Shown here piece by piece: positions 17,431 through 25,108 of a stretch of DNA of 64,000 nt. This stretch comes from Acidobacteriaceae bacterium (GTDB lineage Bacteria > Acidobacteriota > Terriglobia > Terriglobales > Acidobacteriaceae), in contig PLBY01000077.1 of assembly GCA_003134655.1 (NCBI GenBank), positions 95,516-159,515 of the forward strand, written 5' to 3'. Made by a program: the position numbers and the translations under genes. The notes below the pieces were generated by a model that was given only the letters and a program-made list of their open reading frames with translations, was not told the origin of the DNA and did not search any database. The first letter of the stretch is position 1; every line of letters begins with the position of its first letter.

Positions 17431-17553
17431 GAGTAGCGCCGCCGTCCCGGCGGCTGTTCGGGGGGCGTCTCGCCCGCCGAGCCGAGGTCTGGGTCGCGCT
17501 TCGACAGTTCAGGGCAGGTCTCCGTGCCAGCCGGCAAGATGCCGGCGCTACTC
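17431..17553. repeat. REP-like composite element with 11-bp terminal inverted repeats
   Basis: GAGTAGCGCCG at 17431-17441 is repeated in inverse at 17543-17553. Inside are GC-rich hairpins (GCCGCCG/CGGCGGC at 17438-17454) and GCCGGCAAGATGCCGGC. The 22 bases 17530-17551 occur again, inverted and identical, at 52501-52522. Each unit begins with GTAG, the tetranucleotide typical of REP elements mobilised by RAYT transposases. The element fills the gap between two divergent genes. Confidence 0.75.
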
Positions 17554-17557
17554 TCTT

Positions 17558-17577
17558 CCTGTGACTCAAATCACAGG
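17558..17577. promoter_or_regulatory. CRP/FNR-family operator-like palindrome
   Basis: CCTGTGA, six bases, then TCACAGG: a perfect 7-bp dyad identical in core to the CRP consensus TGTGA-N6-TCACA. It lies about 60 bases upstream of the small membrane protein gene at 17636. A second half-site (ATCACAC) occurs near 17591. Confidence 0.6.
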
Positions 17578-17635
17578 CTGCGGTAAGACAGATCACACGA
17601 TAATCCGCGTCGGACAGGCGAAACTGAATCCAGGT

Positions 17636-18043
17636 ATGAACGACTTTGGGGTCCTCAACAATCGCAAGCGCGCCTTGATCGCCCTCATTCATTCCCTGGT
17701 CTTCTTGGGGATTGCGATCCATGGCTTCGCTTCGCCCAAGGCCGGAGTCTTGCTGCGCGGGGCAGGCGGAACGGGTGACTTCATTCTGATCGGAATCTAC
17801 CTGACGGTGGCGTCGATTCTGGCCTGGCTGGTGAGTTTGGCGCGCTGCGCGAAAGAGCGCGTCTATTTCGTTCTTTGTACCGGAAGCGCGACCTTTGGCC
17901 TGCTACGCACGATTTTCGGAGACGCGTCTTTGCCCGCCGCCCAGTACCTGCGCGTGATCCTGCTGACTTCCGCGGTGGTCGTCGGCGCATGGATTTTTCG
18001 TTTTTTCTCGGCTCCCGTCACTGAAAACGTGTTGTCGGACTAG
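17636..18043 (+). CDS. small polytopic membrane protein, unknown function
   Basis: The ATG at 17636, preceded by CCAGG, gives 135 residues with four hydrophobic helices (about residues 12-34, 49-71, 79-99 and 106-128) connected by short loops. Only the basic loop between helices 2 and 3 (LARCAKERV) contains charged residues likely to be cytosolic. Upstream in-frame sequence from a GTG at 17561 lies within the CRP-like palindrome and adds no structure. I do not recognise the family. The nearby CRP-like site suggests control by carbon or oxygen status. Confidence 0.65.
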   Translation: MNDFGVLNNRKRALIALIHSLVFLGIAIHGFASPKAGVLLRGAGGTGDFILIGIYLTVASILAWLVSLARCAKERVYFVLCTGSATFGLLRTIFGDASLPAAQYLRVILLTSAVVVGAWIFRFFSAPVTENVLSD

Positions 18044-18059
18044 ATCTTCCCCCAGAACA

Positions 18060-18092
18060 AAAGAAAGCCGCCCGGGATCAACTCCGGGCGGC
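18060..18092 (-). terminator. terminator of the GcvH-like gene
   Basis: GCCGCCCGG and CCGGGCGGC pair around a short loop (18067-18092). Read on the minus strand the hairpin is followed by CTTTCTTTTG, so it serves the minus-strand gene ending at 18130. It may also block read-through from the plus strand. Confidence 0.7.
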
Positions 18093-18129
18093 TGTACAGG
18101 AGGTCGGGCGAGGCTGGTCTCGGCCGTGT

Positions 18130-18801
18130 TTATGAAAGGAAGAATTCCCTGGTCAGAGCGGCCCAATCTTCGTCGGGCATGTGCGCTGTGAGGTCGTCGA
18201 CTGCCACGCCGCCATCCTGCGCCAGCGCGCCCACTGTCATCGGCATTCTGCTATGCAGCTTGAGTGCGGATGATTCGGTCCACAGCCGCGCCAGGGTGCC
18301 GCCCATCAGGTTGCGGAAATTGATCTTCGAGTCGGGAGCCTGCACGGTCACGAGCCAGCCTTCTCCATAAGGATCTTTCCGCGCCAGTTCCGGATCGTTA
18401 ACGACTGCTTCGTTGATGGCCGTTACCGTGCCCTCGATCGGCGAAACCATGTCCACTGACTTGCCGTCGCGGAAGATGGTCCAAATCTTCTGTCCCTGAC
18501 GAACCCAGCGCCCCCGCTGCGGCAGCACGATGCTGTCAATCTTTCCGACCAGCTTCGACGCGAAATCGTCGATGCCCACCCGCACCAGTTCGTGACTCTC
18601 GCTCAGCGCCCAGGTGTGCCCGCCGTGATAGCGGAGGTTTTCTGGAACCTGAAAGCCAGCAACCACTGCCGGAACCATACGCGCCGCCGCTTCACGATTC
18701 GCAGTCTGCAGAACGGGCTGCTTCGCCAGTTGCTTTTGTCCACGCACGTAATCAATGAGTAAGAAGATTGCGAATGTCAGAAGTACCATGATGACTGTCA
18801 T
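18130..18801 (-). CDS. membrane-anchored GcvH-like (biotinyl/lipoyl-fold) protein lacking the lipoyl lysine
   Basis: The 223-residue protein has one N-terminal membrane helix (MTVIMVLLTFAIFLLIDYV) and then an H-protein-like domain (LRYHGGHTW near residue 57, GIDDFASKLVGKI, SPIEGTVTAINEAVVNDPEL, GEGWLVTV). Alignment with glycine cleavage H protein (ESVKAASDIY) puts Gly113 at the lipoylated lysine; Lys114 is one place off. The family is therefore certain but normal lipoylation is not expected. It is divergent from the HybA/HybB-like operon at 19425, and such H-like proteins recur near NrfD-type redox modules, so a scaffold or redox-coupling role is inferred. Confidence 0.8.
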   Translation of the reverse strand: MTVIMVLLTFAIFLLIDYVRGQKQLAKQPVLQTANREAAARMVPAVVAGFQVPENLRYHGGHTWALSESHELVRVGIDDFASKLVGKIDSIVLPQRGRWVRQGQKIWTIFRDGKSVDMVSPIEGTVTAINEAVVNDPELARKDPYGEGWLVTVQAPDSKINFRNLMGGTLARLWTESSALKLHSRMPMTVGALAQDGGVAVDDLTAHMPDEDWAALTREFFLS

Positions 18802-18919
18802 AACCCACCTCGCCCGGAGTTCCCTTTTGCTTCTGGGTCACTCACGCTATTACTAAGGCAATCGCCAGGCCAAACGAAAACGAAGCGAGCGCCGAACGTT
18901 GGCGATGACTGCATCTCCG

Positions 18920-18958
18920 GCGCTGTGAGCAAGATAGCGAGTCAACGGATCACAGCGC
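18920..18958. promoter_or_regulatory. spaced inverted repeat with CRP-like half-sites
   Basis: GCGCTGTGA (18920-18928) and TCACAGCGC (18950-18958) are perfect 9-base inverted copies separated by 21 bases. Each contains the TGTGA/TCACA half-site. Two bound dimers or a looped arrangement is possible; an RNA hairpin is the alternative. Confidence 0.45.
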
Positions 18959-18989
18959 AGCGCAGCTTGTAAGAAAACACCACATCGAT

Positions 18990-19007
18990 TTGCGATGAAG
19001 ATCGCAA
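18990..19007. promoter_or_regulatory. CRP/FNR-family palindrome
   Basis: TTGCGATGAAGATCGCAA is a perfect 18-base dyad with 7-base arms. It fits TGNGA-N6-TCNCA of the CRP/FNR family, with G/C in place of the FNR or CRP discriminating base. It lies between the GcvH-like and HybA-like genes. Confidence 0.5.
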
Positions 19008-19189
19008 CAGGAAAAAGGCATCAGTCTAAGCGAGTGGGCCCAGCGGCGCCCTCGAACCAGCGTGCAATCAACGATTTGGGTTGATTCCAGCTGCTGTTGC
19101 GATCCGCATCACCGTGCTGCTGCAAATAACAACGGCAAATGGGACAGGAACGAGGCCGCGAACCCTGTTGACCAGCGTCACGTGCGGAG

Positions 19190-19203
19190 GTGATGCAGGT
19201 CAC
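19190..19203. promoter_or_regulatory. CRP/FNR-like half-site pair
   Basis: GTGATGCAGGTCAC has GTGA and TCAC separated by six bases, the CRP/FNR geometry, 221 bases before the HybA-like start codon. The arms are only four bases long, so this is weaker than the two dyads upstream. Confidence 0.35.
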
Positions 19204-19424
19204 GGATGAGAAATCCTTAATTGTTGAGAATCTTAGCTGTCTGAAGCTGCTGAATTTCGCGACAGCCTCCGATCTGATGAGGTAAGCAGCTCATAAGCGG
19301 TCCGATTCCCGTCCACGGTTACGCCGGTAATCGCTCCTTTTCCCTCATTCAGCTCAGGCGTCGGTCGAAAGGATTTCCGGGCGGCTCTGGTCAGCTCGAA
19401 CAGCCATGCCCGGAGAAATACTTC

Positions 19425-20225
19425 ATGAGCAAAGCACTCTTATATGATTCCACGGTTTGCATCGGCTGCAAACAATGCGAACAGGCCTGCGCCGGCCAGA
19501 ACAAACTTCCTTATAACGACGCCATCGCGGCGGAAGAAATACAGTCGGACCACAAGATGACCGTCGTGCTCACTCGCGGCGACAAATTCATGCGCCGCCT
19601 GTGCATGAATTGCAACGACCCTTCGTGCGCGTCCGTTTGTCCGGTGGGGGCGATCCAGAAGACAGCACTTGGCCCCGTCACTTATGACGCTTCGAAATGC
19701 ATGGGCTGCCGTTACTGTATGGTCGCGTGCCCCTTCAGCGTTCCCAAATATGAATGGGGAAAGCTCGTTCCCAAGGTGCAGAAGTGCACCATGTGTCCCG
19801 ATCGCGTGGCCCAGGGAAGGCCGACCGCATGCGCGGAGATCTGTCCGACGGGCGCCACCAAATTTGGCGAGCGCGACGAACTGATCGCCGAAGCGCAGAA
19901 ACGGATCCGCGACAATCCAACCAACTACGTGGATCACATCTACGGGCTTGAGGAAGTTGGGGGCACATCGGTGCTGCTGCTCTCGTCTGTCCCGTTCGAG
20001 ACGTTCGGCTACCACAGCAATCTTTCCAAAGATCCCATGCCCATGCTTACCTACCGGGTCCTGTCGCACATTCCGGACTTTGTTCCTCTGGGCGGAATGG
20101 TGCTGGGCGGAATCTGGTGGATCACCCACCGCCGCGAGGAAGTAGCCCTAGCGGAAGGCCGCGAGGCATCCGTCGTGAAGGCGACCGATCCGAAGACTGC
20201 CAACAAGAATGGGAGGAAGCCATAA
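19425..20225 (+). CDS. HybA-like 4Fe-4S ferredoxin subunit with C-terminal membrane helix
   Basis: The 266-residue protein carries four [4Fe-4S] cysteine groups: CIGCKQCEQAC, CMNCNDPSCASVCP, CMGCRYCMVACP and CTMCPDRVAQGRPTACAEICP. A hydrophobic segment near the C-terminus (LGGMVLGGIWWIT) would anchor it to the membrane, as in HybA. HybA-type proteins pass electrons from a periplasmic oxidoreductase to an integral quinone-reactive subunit. That subunit is the next gene, whose start overlaps this stop by one base. No Tat signal is visible at the N-terminus, unlike HybA of E. coli, so the cluster domain may face the cytoplasm. No hydrogenase catalytic subunit is in the window. Confidence 0.88.
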   Translation: MSKALLYDSTVCIGCKQCEQACAGQNKLPYNDAIAAEEIQSDHKMTVVLTRGDKFMRRLCMNCNDPSCASVCPVGAIQKTALGPVTYDASKCMGCRYCMVACPFSVPKYEWGKLVPKVQKCTMCPDRVAQGRPTACAEICPTGATKFGERDELIAEAQKRIRDNPTNYVDHIYGLEEVGGTSVLLLSSVPFETFGYHSNLSKDPMPMLTYRVLSHIPDFVPLGGMVLGGIWWITHRREEVALAEGREASVVKATDPKTANKNGRKP

Positions 20226-21415
20226 TGGCCCGCACCAACTTCAAGCTAACGTTCTGGAAGCTGATCTTCCTTTTCTTGATGGCAGCCGGGGCTTATGCCA
20301 CCTTCGTCCGCTTCACCCAAGGTCTCGGCGCCTCGACAAATTTGAGCGATCAATTTCCCTGGGGCATCTGGATCAGCTTTGACGTGCTTTGCGGCGTCAT
20401 GCTAGCTGCGGGCGGATTCACTCTGACCGCCGCCGTCCACATTCTCAACATCAAGCGCCTGCACTCCATCATCCGGCCGACAATTCTCACCGCATTCCTC
20501 GGGTACATCCTGGTGTGCGCGGCCCTGATGTTCGACCTGGGCAAGCCGTACAACATATGGCATCCGCTGATCATGCGGAATCCGCACTCCGTAATGTTCG
20601 AAGTGGCGTATTGCGTCATGCTCTACAGCACGGTGCTCGCGCTGGAGTTCTCTCCTGTCGTGCTGGAGCGCTTCAACCTGCAGAAGCCGTTGAAGGTTGT
20701 GCGCGCCATCCTGATTCCGCTGGTGATCTGCGGCGTGATTCTCTCCACCCTGCATCAGTCGTCTTTAGGCACGCTGTACCTCATCGTCCCTGAGAAACTC
20801 TATCCATTGTGGTACACCCCGCTGTTGCCGGTCTTTTTCTTCCTATCAGCCATTGCGGTTGGGCTGGCAATGACGATTTTCGAATCGTCGTTGAGTTCGA
20901 AGCATTTCGGATTGCAGCTTGAGCTGCCCGTATTGCAGGAACTCGGCCGCGTTCTGGTAGTGGTGCTCGGGGTCTACGCGATCCTCCGCTTCGAGGATTT
21001 GGCAAATCGCGGCGCGCTCAAGCTGGCGCTGCATCCGGGATACGAGATGTATCTATTCTGGCTTGAAATCTCACTCTGCATCATTCTTCCCCTGGCATTG
21101 CTCGTACAGCCCAGAGTGCGAGCCAGCGCCAACGGGCTGTATCTCGCTGCGGTGCTCGTCCTTCTCGGCTTCATCACCAATCGCATGAATGTGAGCATCA
21201 CAGGATTCGAAGGATCCACGGGAGTCCGCTACTTCCCCAAGTGGACTGAATTGGCCGTCACCGGTTCGATCATCGCCGCCGGGTTCGCCTTATTTGGCAT
21301 GGCAGTGAAGTACTTGCCAATCTTTCCAAAAGAAGAACACAGTCTCGAACCTGTCACGGAAAGGGAATCCGCGCTGCCCGACGTTTCTGCGGTCATGGAG
21401 CATGCAGGAGACTGA
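20225..21415 (+). CDS. NrfD/HybB-like integral membrane quinone-interacting subunit
   Basis: The ATG at 20225 shares its first base with the preceding stop codon (TAATG). The product has 396 residues with about ten membrane helices and the HybB hallmarks: an N-terminal FKLTFWKLIFLFLMAAG helix, the GLGASTNLSDQFPWGIW segment, and an internal helix with HPGYEMYLFWLEI. HybB/NrfD proteins couple a ferredoxin-type partner to the menaquinone pool and may move protons. The operon continues with a sensor kinase whose start overlaps by 14 bases. Confidence 0.88.
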   Translation: MARTNFKLTFWKLIFLFLMAAGAYATFVRFTQGLGASTNLSDQFPWGIWISFDVLCGVMLAAGGFTLTAAVHILNIKRLHSIIRPTILTAFLGYILVCAALMFDLGKPYNIWHPLIMRNPHSVMFEVAYCVMLYSTVLALEFSPVVLERFNLQKPLKVVRAILIPLVICGVILSTLHQSSLGTLYLIVPEKLYPLWYTPLLPVFFFLSAIAVGLAMTIFESSLSSKHFGLQLELPVLQELGRVLVVVLGVYAILRFEDLANRGALKLALHPGYEMYLFWLEISLCIILPLALLVQPRVRASANGLYLAAVLVLLGFITNRMNVSITGFEGSTGVRYFPKWTELAVTGSIIAAGFALFGMAVKYLPIFPKEEHSLEPVTERESALPDVSAVMEHAGD

Positions 21416-23081
21416 ACCTACTCGCGGTCGCTGGTTGCGCCTGAGTCTCACTCTCAGCGCCAAGCTGAACATACTGTTGCTTGGCGCCATGGTCGTGATC
21501 TTCGCGCTGCTGGGATATCTCAACGTTCGCCTGCACCGCCAGCATCTTGAGCAGAACACCCTGCTCAGCGCGGAGCGTGTGAGCGACGTCATCAAGCACA
21601 GCACGACCGATTACATGCTGGTCAACGATCAGGAGGGTCTATACCGGTCGATCAAGACGATGGCGAGCGAGCCGGGCATGGAGAAGATCCGCATCTTCGA
21701 CCAGGAAGGCAGAATCACCTACACCACCGATTCGGCCGAACAGAACCACGTCGTCGATAAGACCGCCGAAGCCTGTTATGCGTGCCACGCCCAGTCTCAA
21801 CCCCTGGCGCGGCTGAATCGTCCGGACCGCTTCCGTATTTATCGTAATGCTGCAGGGTCCCGGGTCTTAGGCATCATTACTCCGATCGAGAATCAGCCGT
21901 CGTGCTCCAACGCCGCATGCCATGCGCATCCGGCAGAGCAAAAGATCTTGGGCGTGCTCGATACCAATCTTTCATTGGCGAAAGCCGACGTGCAGGTCGC
22001 CGAAAGCAGCCGCCGCATGATTGCCTACACCGGCTGCGCCCTGCTGTTGATCGCGCTTCTGAGCTGGTTCTTCGTGTGGCAGGTCGTTGGCGGCCCGGTA
22101 AAGGCGCTCGAACGCGGCACCGAACGCCTGGCAGCGGGCGATCTGGGGTACCAGATTGCAGAGCAGTCCAACGACGAGATCGGCGAACTCGCCCGGTCCT
22201 TCAATAGCATGAGCCGCCAGTTGCAAACCGAGCACAACGAGAATGTCTCCTGGACCCGCACTCTCGAAGAGCGCGTGGAGCAAAAGACGAGCGAACTCAA
22301 GCGCGCCCATGAGCACGCGCTGCACACCGAAAAGATGGCTTCCATTGGCAAGATGGCTGCGGTGCTGGCGCATGAGATCAACAATCCGCTCTCGGGCATC
22401 CTCACCTACGCCAAGCTGCTGCGCAAGTGGATTGACCGCGAGGATAGCGGTCGAGCGCACCGCCAGGAGATGTGCGACTCTCTCGACCTCATCGCCTCCG
22501 AGAGCCGGCGCTGCGGCGATCTGGTGAAGAATCTGCTTACGTTTTCCCGCACCACGCCCATGAACCTGCAGCCTGCCAACCTGAACCAGGTAGTCGACCG
22601 TTCCCTGCGACTCGTGCAACACCAGCTCGATCTCGCGGGAATTCAGGTGCAGCCACAACTCGATCCCGATCTGCCGCCGGTGTTGTGCGACGCCGCACAG
22701 ATCGAGCAGGTGATTCTCGCGCTAGTCATGAATGCTCTGGATGCCCTGCCACAGGGCGGCAATCTATGGATTGTAACGAGTTTCAGCCATGAACCCAACC
22801 ACGTACAAATCGTGGTGCGGGATGACGGCTCCGGCATTCCGGCTGAAATCCTGCCGCGCATCTTCGAGCCCTTTCTCACGACCAAAGAGACGGGACGCGG
22901 AGTCGGACTGGGCCTGGCCATCAGCCGCAGTATTCTTGAGCGTCACAACGGAAATATCGAAGTGCAATCGGAAGCCGGCCGCGGCACAACTTTTACCGTA
23001 ACTCTGCCGTGGGATGTGGACCGCGAAAAGGTCGCGGCATCCCCGGCCAACGAAATTGCCGCTGCCGCTAGCGGGAGGTGA
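21402..23081 (+). CDS. sensor histidine kinase with periplasmic c-type heme motifs
   Basis: Layout of the 559 residues: TM1 (about 18-40), an extracytoplasmic region, TM2 (about 206-230), HAMP, a coiled linker (ERVEQKTSELKRAHEHA), HisKA with the phosphoacceptor in LAHEINNPLSG (near residue 324) and HATPase_c (DDGSGIPAEILPRIF, GRGVGLGLAIS). The sensory region has a CYACH heme c motif at residue 125 and a CSNAACH motif near 168, an unusual CX4CH spacing. A covalently bound heme sensing redox state or a gas is inferred. The gene overlaps the HybB-like gene by 14 bases and precedes its probable response regulator. Confidence 0.9.
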   Translation: MQETEPTRGRWLRLSLTLSAKLNILLLGAMVVIFALLGYLNVRLHRQHLEQNTLLSAERVSDVIKHSTTDYMLVNDQEGLYRSIKTMASEPGMEKIRIFDQEGRITYTTDSAEQNHVVDKTAEACYACHAQSQPLARLNRPDRFRIYRNAAGSRVLGIITPIENQPSCSNAACHAHPAEQKILGVLDTNLSLAKADVQVAESSRRMIAYTGCALLLIALLSWFFVWQVVGGPVKALERGTERLAAGDLGYQIAEQSNDEIGELARSFNSMSRQLQTEHNENVSWTRTLEERVEQKTSELKRAHEHALHTEKMASIGKMAAVLAHEINNPLSGILTYAKLLRKWIDREDSGRAHRQEMCDSLDLIASESRRCGDLVKNLLTFSRTTPMNLQPANLNQVVDRSLRLVQHQLDLAGIQVQPQLDPDLPPVLCDAAQIEQVILALVMNALDALPQGGNLWIVTSFSHEPNHVQIVVRDDGSGIPAEILPRIFEPFLTTKETGRGVGLGLAISRSILERHNGNIEVQSEAGRGTTFTVTLPWDVDREKVAASPANEIAAAASGR

Positions 23082-23086
23082 ACCAG

Positions 23087-24448
23087 GTGGAGACACAAGG
23101 GAAGCTACTGATCGTCGACGACGAATTGAGCGTTCGCGATTCGCTGGGAAAATGGTTCCGCGAGGAAGGCTATGAAGTCGGCACCGCCGAAAGCGCCAGC
23201 GACGCGCTCACCCGCATGGCCGAGAATAAATGGGAGCTTGCTCTGCTCGACATCAAGATGCGTGGCACGGACGGCATCGAACTGCAGCGCCGCCTCCACG
23301 AGATGGATCCTGACCTCATCGTCATCATGATGACGGGCTACGCGTCCGTGGAAACCGCAGTTACAGCCTTGAAGAACGGCGCCTATGACTATGTCAGCAA
23401 GCCGCTCGATCCCGACGAGATTGCGCATCTGGTGAAAAAAGCTTTGGCCCACCGCCGCGCCGAAAAAGAAAACGTCCGCTTGCGCGAGACAGTTGCGGAA
23501 ATCACACGCCCCGGCGATCTCGTGGGGCAGAGTCCGGCGATGCGTAGAGTATTTGATGCCATCGAAACTGTCGGCCCCACCGATGCGAATGTCTTAATTA
23601 CGGGCGAAAGTGGAACGGGAAAAGAGTTGGTCGTGCGCGCCATTCATGCGGCCAGCATGCGCCGGTTCCATCCGTTAGTCGTGATTCACTGTGGCGCGCT
23701 GACCGAGACCCTGCTCGAAAGCGAACTCTTCGGCCATGAAAAAGGCGCGTTCACTGGTGCGCAGTACCGCAAGAAAGGGAAATTTGAAATCGCCGAAGGT
23801 GGCACCGTATTTCTCGACGAAATCGGCGACATCAGCCTGAAGACGCAGACCGACTTGCTGCGCGTGCTGCAGGAGCGCGAGATCACTCGCGTAGGCGGCA
23901 ATCAGGTCATTAAGGTTGACTTCCGTTGCGTGGCCGCCACCAACAAGAACCTCGAAACCATGATTGAAGAGGGCACTTTCCGTCCGGACCTGTTTTACCG
24001 GTTGAATGTATTCCGCATCGAACTGCCCCCGCTACGCGAGCGTCGGGAAGACATTCCTCCGCTCGTCGAACATTTCGTGCGCAAGTTCGCTCTCGCCATG
24101 AACAAGCACGTCACTCGCATCGCTCCCGCGGCCATGGACCAGTTGCAACAGCAACCCTGGATGGGCAACGTCCGCGAACTGGAGAATGCAGTCGAGCGTG
24201 CCATGGTCGTGGCGCAGGAGCCTGAGTTGCGCGAGCAGGACTTTATTTTCAAGACACAGGCCGCCGCGCCCGCCTCAGCCGGCAAGAGCCTCGACGAGAT
24301 CGAGCGTGCCCACATTCTCCGCGTGCTTGAAGATTGCGGCGGCAACCAGAGCCGCGCCGCGGAGGTCCTCGACATCGACCGCGTCACGCTTCATCACAAG
24401 CTCAAGCGCTATGGCTGGACGCGCACTCCGGTGGAAACTCGCAACTGA
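23087..24448 (+). CDS. sigma-54-dependent response regulator (NtrC/AtoC type)
   Basis: The 453-residue protein contains a receiver (phosphoacceptor Asp in [12 protein letters not shown]), an AAA+ domain with Walker A GESGTGKE, the sigma-54 contacting GAFTGA loop and Walker [10 protein letters not shown], and a Fis-type helix-turn-helix ([19 protein letters not shown]). The GTG at 23087 is chosen because GGGAGG lies 8 bases before it; the alternative GTG at 23078 would overlap that ribosome site. It is the cognate partner of the heme-motif kinase and should activate a sigma-54 promoter, possibly of this operon or of catalytic subunits elsewhere. Confidence 0.93.
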   Translation: METQGKLLIVDDELSVRDSLGKWFREEGYEVGTAESASDALTRMAENKWELALLDIKMRGTDGIELQRRLHEMDPDLIVIMMTGYASVETAVTALKNGAYDYVSKPLDPDEIAHLVKKALAHRRAEKENVRLRETVAEITRPGDLVGQSPAMRRVFDAIETVGPTDANVLITGESGTGKELVVRAIHAASMRRFHPLVVIHCGALTETLLESELFGHEKGAFTGAQYRKKGKFEIAEGGTVFLDEIGDISLKTQTDLLRVLQEREITRVGGNQVIKVDFRCVAATNKNLETMIEEGTFRPDLFYRLNVFRIELPPLRERREDIPPLVEHFVRKFALAMNKHVTRIAPAAMDQLQQQPWMGNVRELENAVERAMVVAQEPELREQDFIFKTQAAAPASAGKSLDEIERAHILRVLEDCGGNQSRAAEVLDIDRVTLHHKLKRYGWTRTPVETRN

Positions 24449-24469
24449 CGCTCGATGAAGCTGGCCTGA

Positions 24470-25021
24470 ATGAACCTGGTGCATCTGCTTCCGGTCGGTA
24501 AAGTGGATCTCTCACTGCTGCACGATTTGCGCGCCGCAATCCCGCGGAGTCTGCACGTGGCCTGCGAGATCTTGCCCTACGAGCTCGATCCCACTCCCTC
24601 GTATCACCCCGAGCGGCAGCAATATCATTCTTCCGAAATCCTGCAGCGCATGCAGACGCTCGTGCGCCCGCAGGACTGGCGGTTTCTGGCGGTTGCCGAC
24701 GTCGATCTTTACATCCCTATCCTGAAGTACGTTTTTGGAGAAGCCCAGATGGGCGGCCCTTGCGCCGTGGTTTCCTTGCACCGGCTGCGGCAGGAGTTCT
24801 ATGGTCTTGCCCCTGATCTCCCGCTGCTGAGCCAGCGTCTCCTTACGGAATCCGTCCATGAGTTGGGTCATACTCTCGATCTGCGCCACTGCCAGGACTA
24901 CAGCTGCGTCATGGCCTCGTCGCACTCGGTAGAGTGGATCGACCTGCGGGAAACCACGTTATGCGATTCCTGCCGCTACCAGTTGGAATCACACCCGTCC
25001 ATAGCCGAGAAGCGCGCCTAG
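24470..25021 (+). CDS. archaemetzincin-family zinc metalloprotease
   Basis: The 183-residue protein has the archaemetzincin zinc signature HELGHTLDLRHCQDYSCVM starting at residue 130: three zinc histidines, the catalytic glutamate, and the first two of four cysteines that form a second zinc site with CDSC near residue 165. The N-terminal half (LVHLLPVGKVD, VLILPYEL-like strand) matches the family. Archaemetzincins are common in archaea and patchy in bacteria; the physiological substrate is unknown. It begins 21 bases after the sigma-54 regulator and may be co-transcribed with the redox operon. Confidence 0.9.
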   Translation: MNLVHLLPVGKVDLSLLHDLRAAIPRSLHVACEILPYELDPTPSYHPERQQYHSSEILQRMQTLVRPQDWRFLAVADVDLYIPILKYVFGEAQMGGPCAVVSLHRLRQEFYGLAPDLPLLSQRLLTESVHELGHTLDLRHCQDYSCVMASSHSVEWIDLRETTLCDSCRYQLESHPSIAEKRA

Positions 25022-25108
25022 ATGCGTTGCACACCCGTGCGGCGCGCGCACTGGTACCCGCAGTTCCGCTATGATCTCTTCGCCGTAAACTTGTTGATTG
25101 AGGTGACT

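Larger units (their letters stand above)
18802..19424. other. long divergent regulatory region with several dyads
   Basis: This 623-base gap between the GcvH-like gene and the HybA-like gene carries three CRP/FNR-like dyads (18920, 18990, 19190, listed separately). A 60-codon minus-strand frame at 19021-19203 with a CPxC motif has a GTG start inside the third dyad and is not called as a gene. No sigma-54 box of the form TGGC-N8-TTGC was found by eye, although a sigma-54 activator is encoded in the operon. Confidence 0.5.

Noticed and set aside
19285-19325. tRNA-like string (CTCATAA followed by GGTCCGATTCCCGTCC)
   Set aside because: Looks like an anticodon loop and T-loop, but no acceptor, D or T stems pair, so neither a tRNA nor a clear attachment-site remnant is supported.
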